This document shows, piece by piece, positions 24,443 to 32,634 of a DNA stretch of 32,650 nt. A program made the translations under genes and the position numbers. The notes beneath the pieces are model-generated. The model did not search any database and had not been told where the DNA came from. It worked only from the letters and a program-made list of their open reading frames with translations. Within the stretch, counting starts at the first letter, position 1; each line of letters opens with the position of its first letter. This stretch comes from Cnuella takakiae. GTDB taxonomy: Bacteria > Bacteroidota > Bacteroidia > Chitinophagales > Chitinophagaceae. The DNA lies in the NCBI RefSeq assembly GCF_001953305.1, contig NZ_MTFE01000010.1:2357826-2390475 (forward strand). Direction: 5' to 3'.

Positions 24443-26084
24443 TCCCCAGCCAGGCTTCAAATTTAGCCCTGCTAAACGAACTGATATTGTTTGCCGCAGT
24501 GAGTCCTCCTTTCTGAGCTACGAGCACGCCATATTTGATATTGGCAAAATCGTCCAAGGAGTGCGCATCGGGATTTACCGAAAGCAATACGCCTTTTTCA
24601 AGTGCATATGCAATCCAGCGCCAGTCCATGTCCAGCCGTTCAGGCGCAGCGTTAATTTCAATGGCCACATGGTGGGCAGCACAGGCATCAATGATGGCTT
24701 TATGATCAATAGGATAGGAGGGGCGGCGCAGGAGCCTGCGACCGGTGAGGTGGCCCATGATGTGAACATGCGGGTTGGTAATGGCGCCCATCAGCCTTTG
24801 CATGGCTTTGTCTTCTTCCATGTCCAGGTTGCTGTGGATGCTGGCAATCACCAGGTCGAAGGAGGCCAGCACCTCATCGCTATAGTCCATGGTGCCGTCA
24901 GCAAGGATATCACATTCAATGCTTTTAAAAATCCGGAATGGCGCCAGTTGTTTATTCAGGTCATCAATCAGTTTGTGTTGCTGTTTGATGCGTTCTTCGC
25001 TCAGCCCATTGGCATAAAATGCTGCCTTGCTGTGATCGGAAATAACGAGGTATTCAAACCCACGCCGAATGAGTTCATGGGCCATCTCTTCCAAAGTATG
25101 TGCGCCATCGCTCCAGTTGCTGTGCGAATGGATCAGTCCTTTGATCTGGCTGGTTTGTAACAATCCGGAAGCATCAAAATTGGTTTGTTCAATGATGCTT
25201 TTGCGTTCCCGCAAATAAGCTGGTATAAAAGGTTTTTGTGATGCTTCAAAGATGGTAGTTTCGGAAGCTTGTGCATCTAAGCCATGTGCTGCTTGCCACG
25301 CTTCCAGGAACTCTGTACTGCTGCTGGTTTGAAAAAGAATGGTGCCGAAGTTGTCGTTAGTTGCCTGGTGAAACGAAAGCACAAAACCCTCTTCTGTTTG
25401 CATCACCAGTTTCGTCCCGGTATCTTCCTGCAGTCGCAACCCCATTCGTTGCAGGTGGGAGCGTAGTTCGTCCTTATCTATGGTAACTACCCACTCCAGT
25501 TGGTCGATCACTTCAAGTTGGCGGCGGTAAGCTCCGGTAGGTTCTACCTGGGCTGCAGGAAATGCTTCTTTCAATTTAAGCGTAAAGGCTTCCATAAAAG
25601 CCTCCGTTTGGGCATAAAGGAACTTACCCTTACTTTCCTTAATAAAGTTGATAGAGCCCAGGATCTTTTCCTGTGTTTTGACGCCAAAGCCTTTTTGCGT
25701 AGCAATATTGTTGCTGGCACAGGCTGCTTCCAATGCTTCAATGGTGCTGATATGGAGGTCCTTCCAAAGCGTGTTGATCTTTTTGGGTCCCAGTCCTTTG
25801 ATGTTCATCATCTCCAGCACGCCTGCAGGTGTTTGCTGGATCAGTTCTTTCAGCACATCCATCTCGCCTGTTTGCAGCAGCTGGACGATTTTCTGGCCTA
25901 CGCTTTCGCCAATGCCTTTGATGGCAAACAGTTGCTTTGGTTCAATTGCAGAAAGGTCTACCTTTAGCTTCTCGATGGTAAAGGCTGCCGACGCATAGCT
26001 CTTTGATTTGAATGCATTCTCCCCATGTATGTCCATCAGTTTTGCCAACAGCGAAAACTGTTCTGCGATCGCGTAGTTATCCAT
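24438..26084 (-). CDS. PolX-like PHP phosphoesterase with degenerate polymerase domain
   Basis: The 548-residue product has an N-terminal helix-hairpin-helix DNA-binding domain (about 1-155, with IKGIGESVGQKI and NIKGLGPKKINTLW), a polymerase-beta-like domain (about 160-300) and a C-terminal PHP domain (about 315-548). All nine PHP metal ligands are visible (His319, His321, Asp326, His351, Glu390, His417, His445, Asp506, His508). In the polymerase part GAYRR (184-188) is kept, but the DxD catalytic pair of PolX is replaced by Gln195 and Glu197 (VIDQLEWVV). DNA synthesis is therefore unlikely, while 3'-5' exonuclease or phosphoesterase activity in base-excision repair remains possible. The ATG at 26084 (MDNYAIAEQF) is chosen over upstream codons that do not resemble the family. 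Confidence 0.9.
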   Translation of the reverse strand: MDNYAIAEQFSLLAKLMDIHGENAFKSKSYASAAFTIEKLKVDLSAIEPKQLFAIKGIGESVGQKIVQLLQTGEMDVLKELIQQTPAGVLEMMNIKGLGPKKINTLWKDLHISTIEALEAACASNNIATQKGFGVKTQEKILGSINFIKESKGKFLYAQTEAFMEAFTLKLKEAFPAAQVEPTGAYRRQLEVIDQLEWVVTIDKDELRSHLQRMGLRLQEDTGTKLVMQTEEGFVLSFHQATNDNFGTILFQTSSSTEFLEAWQAAHGLDAQASETTIFEASQKPFIPAYLRERKSIIEQTNFDASGLLQTSQIKGLIHSHSNWSDGAHTLEEMAHELIRRGFEYLVISDHSKAAFYANGLSEERIKQQHKLIDDLNKQLAPFRIFKSIECDILADGTMDYSDEVLASFDLVIASIHSNLDMEEDKAMQRLMGAITNPHVHIMGHLTGRRLLRRPSYPIDHKAIIDACAAHHVAIEINAAPERLDMDWRWIAYALEKGVLLSVNPDAHSLDDFANIKYGVLVAQKGGLTAANNISSFSRAKFEAWLGK

Positions 26085-26219
26085 GCAGCGAAGATAGGAC
26101 AAGGGGATTTCGGATGTTGGAATGCAAGCTTCCATTGGTGTATATGACCCGGATAATTCTGAAAGCATTGTGCTATCAAGCAGCGCACACAGATATTGTA
26201 AGCCCTGTTCTTCACCAGT

Positions 26220-26250
26220 AAAAAAAAAGTCCCGGCCGAAGCCAGGACTT
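26220..26250 (-). terminator. Terminator of the histone-H1-like gene, UUCG tetraloop
   Basis: On the minus strand AAGTCCTGGC and GCCGGGACTT pair fully (one G-U) around a TTCG tetraloop closed by C-G, followed by a run of T (26228-26220). It follows the stop codon of the H1-like gene. Confidence 0.92.
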
Positions 26251-26273
26251 TATAAAAAAGATCATTGAAGTAA

Positions 26274-26615
26274 TTACTTCGAACCCTTTCCAGCCTTTGC
26301 TTTAGCAGCAGTGGCTTTCTTAGCGGGAGCAGCCTTTTTTGCTACTGCCTTTTTAGCAGGCGCAGCTTTCTTAGCGGCGGCCTTCTTTACAGGGGCAGCT
26401 TTTTTGGCTACGGTCTTTTTAGCAGCAGCTTTTTTAGCAGGAGCAGCAGCCTTTTTGGCTACCGTCTTCTTAGCAGCGGCTTTCTTGGCGGGAGCAGCTT
26501 TTTTAGCTACGGTTTTCTTAGCGGCGGCTTTCTTTGCAGGAGCAGCAGCCTTCTTAGCCGTAGCTTTTTTTGCGGGTGCAGCTTTCTTAGCCGCAGCCTT
26601 TTTTGCAGTTGCCAT
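26274..26615 (-). CDS. Lysine/alanine-rich histone-H1-like protein
   Basis: The 113-residue product is almost only Lys, Ala, Pro, Val and Thr, built from AAKKAAPAKKA-type units. The longer unit AAAKKTVAKKAAPAKK recurs three times, with or without one extra Ala. Such H1 C-terminal-like proteins bind DNA non-specifically and compact nucleoids; the specific function in Bacteroidota is unproven. No folded domain is seen and the protein is disordered by composition. The start ATG gives MATAKKAAAKK. It is separated from rpmA by a long terminator and has its own terminator, so it is probably a single-gene unit. The repeats make copy-number change and sequencing error likely. Confidence 0.88.
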   Translation of the reverse strand: MATAKKAAAKKAAPAKKATAKKAAAPAKKAAAKKTVAKKAAPAKKAAAKKTVAKKAAAPAKKAAAKKTVAKKAAPVKKAAAKKAAPAKKAVAKKAAPAKKATAAKAKAGKGSK

Positions 26616-26640
26616 AATGAGTAGAATTTAATGGTTAGAA

Positions 26641-26695
26641 AAAAAACTTTTCCGGGTAAAAATAGTTTAACTATTTCTATCCGGAAAAGTTTTTT
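26641..26695 (-). terminator. Terminator of the rplU-rpmA operon
   Basis: AAAAAACTTTTCCGG (26641-26655) and CCGGAAAAGTTTTTT (26681-26695) are perfect 15-bp arms, and the interior folds further (AAATAG with CTATTT). On the minus strand it follows the rpmA stop and ends in a run of T. It separates the ribosomal-protein genes from the H1-like gene. Confidence 0.88.
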
Positions 26696-26723
26696 GCAAC
26701 CATCATGCCACGAAGGCAGCTAC

Positions 26724-26987
26724 TCAAGCAGTAACAGCAGGTGTAACCGAAACGTAAGTGCGATCGTTTCTTCCTTTGCGGAATTCAACTGTGCCATCGG
26801 TAAGAGCGAACAGGGTCCAGTCTTTACCTACGCCTACGTTTTTACCAGGATGGTAAACAGTACCACGCTGACGTACGAGAATGTTGCCATTAACAGCGGG
26901 TTGACCGCCAAAGATTTTAACGCCCAGACGCTTGCTTTGCGAGTCGCGGCCGTTCTTTACACTACCTTCACCTTTCTTGTGTGCCAT
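26724..26987 (-). CDS. rpmA: 50S ribosomal protein L27
   Basis: The 87-residue ribosomal protein reaches the peptidyl-transferase centre. The N-terminus [20 protein letters not shown] and the body [20 protein letters not shown] then [20 protein letters not shown] are diagnostic. No N-terminal cleavable extension of the Firmicutes type is present. It follows rplU by 85 nt in the usual order, and a strong hairpin terminator follows. Confidence 0.98.
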   Translation of the reverse strand: MAHKKGEGSVKNGRDSQSKRLGVKIFGGQPAVNGNILVRQRGTVYHPGKNVGVGKDWTLFALTDGTVEFRKGRNDRTYVSVTPAVTA

Positions 26988-27072
26988 GGTATGTGGAGTT
27001 TATTAGTTCTGAGTTAATAGTGGATAGTTGGTACAACAGCAAGATGTTTGTGTCTTGCAGCCGTTACAACAA

Positions 27073-27375
27073 TTAAGCAATATCAGCAATGCGGATTCTG
27101 CTGAAGAGGGTGCGGTGACCTTTCTTCTTACGGAAACCTTTACGACGTTTTTGCTTGTAAGCAATTACTTTATCGCCCTGAACATGGTCAAGGATTTCGG
27201 CCTGTACTTTCACGCTTACAGCGTTGCCTACGGACAGGTTGCCGTCGGCATCAGCCAGCAATACGTCAGAAAATTCTATTTTGTCACCAGCGTTGCCACC
27301 TACGTGAGGCACGTACAAAGTCTGGTCTTTTTCCACCTTAAACTGCTGGCCGGCTATTTTTACTACTGCGAACAT
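27073..27375 (-). CDS. rplU: 50S ribosomal protein L21
   Basis: The 100-residue ribosomal protein binds 23S rRNA. MFAVVKIAGQQFKVEKDQTL, the central SDVLLADADG and the C-terminal basic YKQKRRKGFRKKKGHR are typical of L21. It is the first gene of the rplU-rpmA pair and has a clear upstream promoter. Confidence 0.98.
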   Translation of the reverse strand: MFAVVKIAGQQFKVEKDQTLYVPHVGGNAGDKIEFSDVLLADADGNLSVGNAVSVKVQAEILDHVQGDKVIAYKQKRRKGFRKKKGHRTLFSRIRIADIA

Positions 27376-27397
27376 AACGGTTCAAAAATTAGGACGG

Positions 27398-27428
27398 CAA
27401 AAGTACAGGAAAGTTTGAAACCTACCAA
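27398..27428 (-). promoter_or_regulatory. rplU promoter (Bacteroidota housekeeping type)
   Basis: On the minus strand TTG (27428-27426) is followed after 20 nt by TACTTTTG (27405-27398), an exact match to TAnnTTTG. It lies 22 nt upstream of the rplU start codon. Confidence 0.78.
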
Positions 27429-27591
27429 CAAAATGTTGTTTTTAGGAAATTCTTGGCGGTGGTAAGTTTAGGGTTTGGAAACGCCGAAATGGAATCCGCC
27501 TTTGCCGGTTGCGGCAAATGTAGTTAAACACGCCGCAGCCAGCGCATTTTGCGGCCACCTTTACGGCTTCTTTCGGGCCGGCCTGAACCGC

Positions 27592-27643
27592 CATCCCAAA
27601 TCCCAATTCCGAAATCGGCATCCCTTTTCTGAAATCCCAAATC
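27592..27643. repeat. Word-type array, AATCCCAAAT vocabulary
   Basis: ATCCCAAATCCCAATTCCGA, then AATCGGCATCCC and TTTTCTGAAATCCCAAATCG form an array of short near-repeats before the GH3 gene. I find no convincing inverted partner nearby. Confidence 0.5.
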
Positions 27644-27673
27644 GCTTACCTTGCAACCCAACTAAAGAATGAA

Positions 27674-29167
27674 ATGAAGGTTAAATCATTGCTGGCCAAG
27701 CCGCTGGCTTATTATGTGCATGCGCATATCCGCAAAAGCATGCATACTGCCGTGGCTGACCAGGAGGCCATATTGAAAAAACTCCTTGCCGCCGCTGCCC
27801 AAACCGAGTTTGGCAAAGACCACAACTTTGGTTCGCTGCATAGCCACAACGAGTTCAGACAGGCTGTGCCAATACGCGATTACGAGCAGATCAAACCTTA
27901 TATCAACAAGGTAAAAGAAGGCAAGCACAATATCCTATGGAAAGGCAAGCCCATTTATTTTGCCAAAACATCGGGTACTACCAGCGGCGTCAAATATATA
28001 CCCATCACCAAGGATTCTATTCCCAACCATATCAATTCGGCCCGTAATGCCCTGCTTTGCTATATGGCCGAAACCGGCAACAGCAGTTTTGCCGATGGCA
28101 AAATGATCTTTTTGTCCGGCTCGCCCGAACTGGAGCGCATTGCCGATATACCAACAGGCCGCCTGAGTGGTATTGTTAACCATCATATTCCCAGCTACCT
28201 GCGTACCAACCAGCTTCCCAGTTACCCTACCAATTGTATTGAAGACTGGGAAACCAAGCTGGATAAAATCATTGAAGAAACCATCAGCAAGGACATGCGG
28301 CTTATAAGCGGCATTCCGCCATGGATGCAGATGTATTTCGACCGGTTGGCAGAGCGCTCCGGAAAAAAGGTTGGCCAGTTATTTCCCAACTTCTCCGTGC
28401 TGGTACATGGCGGAGTAAACTTTCAGCCTTACTCCGCACGCCTTTTTGAAACCATCGGCCGTAAGGTGGATGCCATCGAAACCTTCCCGGCTTCGGAAGG
28501 CTTTTTTGCTTTCCAGGATACCCAGGATGGCGAAGGACTTTTGCTCAATACCGACAGTGGCATCTTCTTCGAGTTTGTTCCGGCAGGAGAAATTTTCAAC
28601 GAAAACCCAACCCGGCTTTCGCTGCGCGATGTAAAAGTGGGCGAGAACTACGCCCTCATCATCAACAGCAATGCAGGCCTGTGGGGGTACAATATTGGCG
28701 ATACCATCAAGTTTGTGTCGGTAGATCCTTACCGCATTGTGGTATCGGGCCGCATCAAACACTTTATATCCGCTTTTGGCGAACATGTGATAGGCGAGGA
28801 GGTAGAACATAGCCTGCTGAAGGCAGCCCGCGATCAAGGCGTTCAGATCACCGAATTTACAGTGGCGCCCATGGTTGAGCAGGGCAAGGGCAAGAGCTAC
28901 CACGAATGGTTTATTGAATTTGACGAGGTGCCGGCCAACCTGCAGGCCTTTGCCGACAGCGTAAATGAAAACCTCCGCCAGAAAAATATTTACTACGACG
29001 ACCTTATTCGTGGCAGTATCCTGCTGCCGCTCCGGATTTCGGTAGTACGCAAAAACGGATTTATCGATTACATGAAATCGATCGGTAAGTTGGGTGGTCA
29101 GAACAAAGTGCCCCGCCTGAGCAATGACCGCAAGATTGCGGATGAACTGAAACCTTGGACTATGTAG
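27674..29167 (+). CDS. GH3-family acyl-adenylating protein
   Basis: The 497-residue product resembles the GH3 family, named for plant enzymes that join amino acids to auxin or jasmonate, and belonging to the acyl-AMP-forming ligases. The nucleotide-binding loop is KTSGTTSGVKYIPIT (about 96-110). Further motifs are VHGGVNFQPY, ETFPASEGFFAFQD, the YRIVVSGRIKHFISAFGEHV block (about 353-372) and a C-terminal lobe with a Lys-rich end. The reaction and substrate in bacteria are unknown; ATP-dependent joining of a carboxylate to an amine is the family reaction. The ATG at 27674 follows a short out-of-frame ATG at 27669. It is separated from dxr by a word-type repeat. Confidence 0.88.
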   Translation: MKVKSLLAKPLAYYVHAHIRKSMHTAVADQEAILKKLLAAAAQTEFGKDHNFGSLHSHNEFRQAVPIRDYEQIKPYINKVKEGKHNILWKGKPIYFAKTSGTTSGVKYIPITKDSIPNHINSARNALLCYMAETGNSSFADGKMIFLSGSPELERIADIPTGRLSGIVNHHIPSYLRTNQLPSYPTNCIEDWETKLDKIIEETISKDMRLISGIPPWMQMYFDRLAERSGKKVGQLFPNFSVLVHGGVNFQPYSARLFETIGRKVDAIETFPASEGFFAFQDTQDGEGLLLNTDSGIFFEFVPAGEIFNENPTRLSLRDVKVGENYALIINSNAGLWGYNIGDTIKFVSVDPYRIVVSGRIKHFISAFGEHVIGEEVEHSLLKAARDQGVQITEFTVAPMVEQGKGKSYHEWFIEFDEVPANLQAFADSVNENLRQKNIYYDDLIRGSILLPLRISVVRKNGFIDYMKSIGKLGGQNKVPRLSNDRKIADELKPWTM

Positions 29168-29239
29168 GTTTGGAGTTGGGTGTTTGGGGTTGGGTGTTGT
29201 TTAACTCCTAACCCCAAACTCCCAACCCCTAACTCAAAC
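29167..29239. repeat. Word-type inverted repeat, GTTTGGGGTTGGG vocabulary
   Basis: The left arm (29167-29199) reads GTTTGGAGTTGGGTGTTTGG then GGTTGGGTGTTG. The right arm (29202-29239) has AACTCCTAACCCCAAACTCC, then CAACCCCTAACTCAAACT. They fold on each other with a tiny loop. The element touches the GH3 stop codon and ends 24 nt before the dxr ATG. It could end GH3 transcripts. Confidence 0.7.
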
Positions 29240-29263
29240 TTCCCTTACTTTGCGCTACTAATC

Positions 29264-30433
29264 ATGAATCAATCCGGATCAACAAAACGCATCGCCATAT
29301 TTGGTTCCACCGGCTCCATAGGTACACAGGCGCTTGAGGTGATTGAGGCCAATTTAGGCCTGTTCACCGCCGAGGTGCTTACTGCCAACAGCAATGCCGA
29401 ACTGCTCATTGAGCAGGCTTTGAAGTTTCAACCCAATATTGTTGTTATTGGCGATGATAACCGCTATGCCGAAGTGCGCGATGCTTTGAAAAATACCGAT
29501 GCCAAGGTTTTTGCAGGCGAAAAGGCATTGGAAGAAGTGGCCAGCATGGACTGCTACGACCTGATGCTGGCAGCCATTGTAGGCTATGCAGGGCTGAAGC
29601 CTACCCTGAATGCCCTGAATGCCGGCAAGCCTATTGCCCTGGCCAATAAGGAAACCCTGGTGGTAGCCGGCGATATTGTAATGCGCACCGCTTACGAAAA
29701 GCGGGTGCCCGTGATCCCGGTAGATTCGGAACACTCGGCCATTTTCCAATGCCTGGTAGGCGAGGTGCGCAATCCCATTGAAAAGATCATCCTGACGGCA
29801 TCGGGTGGGCCTTTTTTAGGGAAAAAGCCAAACTTCCTGGTCAATGTGCGCCGCGACCATGCCCTCCAGCATCCCAACTGGAGCATGGGTGCCAAGATCA
29901 CCATTGACTCGGCTACCCTGATGAACAAGGGCCTTGAAATGATCGAGGCCAAATGGCTCTTCAACCTGCAGCCCGACCAGATTGAGGTGGTGATCCATCC
30001 CCAAAGCATCATCCACAGCATGGTGCAGTTCCAGGACGGCAGCATCAAGGCACAAATGGGGCTCCCCGATATGAAGCTGCCCATTCAGTACGCGATGGCT
30101 TTCCCACGGCGTGTTGCCAACGACTTTCCGCGCTTGGATTTCCGTAAAACCCGCACCCTCACTTTTGAAGAGCCCGATGTACGCACCTTCCGCAACCTGG
30201 CCCTAGCCATGGAGGCACTCAACAAAGGCGGCAACCTTCCCTGTATCATGAACGCGGCCAACGAGATAGCGGTGTATGCCTTTCTGCGCAACAAGATCGG
30301 GTTCCTGGAAATGACCGATGTAATTGAGAAGACCATGGAAAAAGTGAGCTTTCTGCAGCAGCCTTCGCTGGAGGAGTATTATGAAAGCGATGGTGAAGCC
30401 CGCAACTACGCTGCGGACCTGATCCAGCTCTGA
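29264..30433 (+). CDS. dxr: 1-deoxy-D-xylulose 5-phosphate reductoisomerase
   Basis: The 389-residue enzyme makes 2-C-methyl-D-erythritol 4-phosphate with NADPH in the non-mevalonate isoprenoid pathway (the fosmidomycin target). Seen are the NADPH loop GSTGSIG (14-20), NKETLVVAG, the metal/substrate residues VDSEHSAIFQ, ASGGPF, SMGAKITIDSATLMNKGLE and HPQSIIHSMV. The C-terminal domain contains NAANEIAVYAFL. The frame continues upstream to 29180 through the word repeat, but the ATG at 29264 (MNQSGSTKRIAIFG) is the right start. It lies directly before rseP, a common pairing. Confidence 0.96.
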   Translation: MNQSGSTKRIAIFGSTGSIGTQALEVIEANLGLFTAEVLTANSNAELLIEQALKFQPNIVVIGDDNRYAEVRDALKNTDAKVFAGEKALEEVASMDCYDLMLAAIVGYAGLKPTLNALNAGKPIALANKETLVVAGDIVMRTAYEKRVPVIPVDSEHSAIFQCLVGEVRNPIEKIILTASGGPFLGKKPNFLVNVRRDHALQHPNWSMGAKITIDSATLMNKGLEMIEAKWLFNLQPDQIEVVIHPQSIIHSMVQFQDGSIKAQMGLPDMKLPIQYAMAFPRRVANDFPRLDFRKTRTLTFEEPDVRTFRNLALAMEALNKGGNLPCIMNAANEIAVYAFLRNKIGFLEMTDVIEKTMEKVSFLQQPSLEEYYESDGEARNYAADLIQL

Positions 30434-30648
30434 GGCTCCTTAAATCTGGGTTAAAGCCCGGGTGTAAAGCCGCGCACCTCCAATTCCTATGGTACCTAAG
30501 CTTAAATTGCAAGGCAGGCGCCCATAAAAGCTACAAATACAATAACTACTGCTATCGCAGTGATTAATGTTTTGTTTGCAAAGGTTTGCCTGAACCCTTA
30601 TTCTAACTAAGATATTCACCCCTGCCACCCGCAGGGCATCAAGAAACT

Positions 30649-31998
30649 ATGGTTTTATTAGCTGTAAACTGGTCGGCTTTTTTTGCCAATGTGGGCCAAT
30701 TCATTCTTTCCTTTTCTATCCTGGTAGTGCTGCACGAACTGGGGCATTTTCTGCCGGCTAAATGGTTCGGCTGCCGCGTAGAAAAGTTCTATCTGTTTTT
30801 CAATCCCTGGTTTTCGCTTTGGAAAAAGAAGGTGGGCGAAACCGAGTATGGTTTGGGATGGGTGCCCCTTGGCGGTTATGTAAAGATCTCGGGGATGATT
30901 GACGAGAGCATGGACAAGGAGCAATTGAACCGGCCCGCAGAATCCTGGGAGTTCAGGAGCAAACCGGCCTGGCAGCGCCTCATCATCATGCTGGGAGGTG
31001 TTACCGTCAACTTCATCCTGGCACTGGTGCTTTTTGCCATGATCCTTTTTGTTTGGGGCGAGGAACGTTTACCCATGCAAAGCCTGAAATACGGCATTGC
31101 AACCGATTCGCTGGCAACAGCTGTTGGCCTCCGTGATGGCGATCAGATCAAGGCACTCAATGGTAAGCCGGTACAGTACTACGGAGATTTTATGAAGGAC
31201 TTGGCATACAGCGAAGCCGTACAGCTTACGGTAAACCGCAATGGCGCAGATACCACGGTACATTTTCCTGAAGGCACGGTAAGGCAGCTTACCAAAAACC
31301 AGTTGCGCGGTTTTGTTACCCCCCGTATTCCTATTATCGTTGACAGCGTAAGCAGTGAAATAAAAACGAATTCCGGCGAGTTGAAAAAGGGTGACCGTAT
31401 TGTAGCCCTGAACGGTCAGCCCACAGGTTACTTCGACGACTTCAACGAAACAAAATTGCAGTACAAGGGCAAGCCCATTACGCTCAGCGTGCTGCGCGGC
31501 ACCGACACTGCCCGGGTAGGCGTTACCGTAAAAGAAGATGGGTCAATTGGATTCTTTCCCGTTGGTCCCGCTAAATTGTTTGCAACAGAAAAGAAAGATT
31601 ATTCTTTTGTGGAAGCCATTCCTGCAGGTGCCAACTATGGCGTAGAGCGGCTGGGTGAGTATGTAAATGGCATTCGCCTCCTGTTTACTTCTAAAGAGCA
31701 TAAGGTGAGCGACAACCTGGGCTCGGTGATTTCCATTGGTAAGACCTTTGGAGGCGCCTGGGACTGGCAGCGTTTCTGGACCATGACTGCACTATTTTCC
31801 ATTATCCTGGCATTCATGAATATCCTGCCCATTCCGGCACTGGATGGTGGCCATGCGCTGTTTACACTTGCCGAAATGATTACCGGCCGCAAACCCAGCG
31901 ACAAATTCATGGAATATGCCCAGATGGCGGGTATGGTGTTGCTGCTGGGCCTGATGCTTTATGCCTTTGGCCTGGACATCTGGCGGTTGATCAGGTAA
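30649..31998 (+). CDS. rseP: RseP-type site-2 intramembrane metalloprotease
   Basis: The 449-residue inner-membrane protease has the zinc site HELGH at residues 29-33 in the first helix and the second motif LPIPALDGGH at about 393-402 with Asp399. Between them are two PDZ-like domains (about 140-200 and 215-290). The family cuts transmembrane anti-sigma factors and signal-peptide remnants. A candidate anti-sigma target lies 17 kb away in the same window, though no link is shown. It follows dxr after 215 nt with no clear feature. Confidence 0.94.
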   Translation: MVLLAVNWSAFFANVGQFILSFSILVVLHELGHFLPAKWFGCRVEKFYLFFNPWFSLWKKKVGETEYGLGWVPLGGYVKISGMIDESMDKEQLNRPAESWEFRSKPAWQRLIIMLGGVTVNFILALVLFAMILFVWGEERLPMQSLKYGIATDSLATAVGLRDGDQIKALNGKPVQYYGDFMKDLAYSEAVQLTVNRNGADTTVHFPEGTVRQLTKNQLRGFVTPRIPIIVDSVSSEIKTNSGELKKGDRIVALNGQPTGYFDDFNETKLQYKGKPITLSVLRGTDTARVGVTVKEDGSIGFFPVGPAKLFATEKKDYSFVEAIPAGANYGVERLGEYVNGIRLLFTSKEHKVSDNLGSVISIGKTFGGAWDWQRFWTMTALFSIILAFMNILPIPALDGGHALFTLAEMITGRKPSDKFMEYAQMAGMVLLLGLMLYAFGLDIWRLIR

Positions 31999-32024
31999 AC
32001 CTTGTATAAACTTTGTCGAAGCTT

Positions 32025-32069
32025 GTAAATGAAACTGCCATCTCTTAAAAGGGTGGCAGTTTTATTTAC
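32025..32069 (+). terminator. rseP terminator hairpin
   Basis: GTAAATGAAACTGCCA (32025-32040) and TGGCAGTTTTATTTAC (32054-32069) pair over 16 bases with one G-U pair. The second arm contains TTTTATTT, so the T-tract lies inside the stem. It starts 27 nt after the rseP stop. Confidence 0.82.
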
Positions 32070-32233
32070 AGCAATTGCTACTTAAAGCCTGTTTGACACT
32101 TGCTGCTATTTACTACTTGGCGGCGCACCAATTTTAAGAAAAACAAAACCGTCTGTTGGTGTCATTTTCGCTATTTTCGCAGTTCGGGTCAGGATAAATC
32201 TTATATCCGGCTTGTGCCTTATCAACTTCCTTT

Positions 32234-32602
32234 GGGGGTGTTTGGCTTTGACAGCATAGATCTTTGAGCGTGTAAGCATGTCGAGCGTTGGATAATTAGC
32301 TCGTAAATCTGAATACCCAAACTCTAAATGGCGAATCTAACTTTGCCATGGCTGCCTAATCAGTGATTAAGTAGTCATTAGGGCCGCCGCACAGGTTTGC
32401 CTTTTACCAAGTGCCGCCGCCGACTCAAAACAAATAAAGGTTGCTGCAAGGGAAGGCTGTGACCCTTGCTTAAGACCATCCAGCTAAGTATTGCATTGGT
32501 TTGTTCCGTTCCTGTGCAGTGCCGACAAACAATTCGGAAATAAACATGTAGAAAGCGTTTGAATATCATGTTTGGACAGCGGTTCGACTCCGCTCACCTC
32601 CA
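32234..32602 (+). ncRNA. ssrA: Transfer-messenger RNA (tmRNA)
   Basis: The 5' end GGGGGTG pairs with CACCTCC at the 3' end (7 bp, one G-U) to form the tRNA-like acceptor; the discriminator base is A at 32602 and CCA is not encoded. The T-arm is GCGGTTCGACTCCGC (32580-32594). The 5' part GTTTGGCTTTGACAGCATAG carries the tRNA-like D-loop region. The tag frame starts with GGC at 32330 and reads Gly-Glu-Ser-Asn-Phe-Ala-Met-Ala-Ala, stop TAA at 32357-32359. tmRNA frees stalled ribosomes and marks the peptide for proteolysis. The length of 369 nt is normal. It is one-piece, not circularly permuted. Confidence 0.95.
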
Positions 32603-32605
32603 CTT

Positions 32606-32634
32606 GGGCGGACTTTGTCCGCCCTTTCTTTTTT
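32606..32634 (+). terminator. ssrA intrinsic terminator
   Basis: GGGCGGAC (32606-32613) and GTCCGCCC (32617-32624) form a perfect 8-bp stem with a TTT loop, followed by TTTCTTTTTT. It lies 4 nt after the tmRNA 3' end. Confidence 0.93.

Larger units (their letters stand above)
27376..27673. other. Gap between rplU and GH3 gene
   Basis: The 298 nt hold the rplU promoter (27398-27428) on the minus strand. From 27592 to 27643 there is a string of repeated words (ATCCCAAATCCCAATTCCGA, then GAAATCCCAAATC), probably a lone arm of another word-type repeat. A short tract near 27561-27590 is GC-rich with a GGCCGGCC palindrome. TACCTTGC near 27637-27655 might be part of a GH3 promoter. No gene is supported. 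Confidence 0.55.

Noticed and set aside
26311-26631. Hydrophobic FLAGAAF-type protein on the + strand
   Set aside because: It is the complement of the Lys/Ala repeat gene, and the repetition comes from that gene.
27475-27672. Short frame (65 codons) before the GH3 gene
   Set aside because: It runs through the AATCCCAAAT word array and the rplU flank, and has no family or start support.
32378-32569. Minus-strand frame near the window end
   Set aside because: It lies wholly within the tmRNA gene.
32570-32602. Possible tRNA 3' half (GGTTCGACTCC)
   Set aside because: It is the tRNA-like 3' end of tmRNA, pairing with GGGGGTG at 32234.
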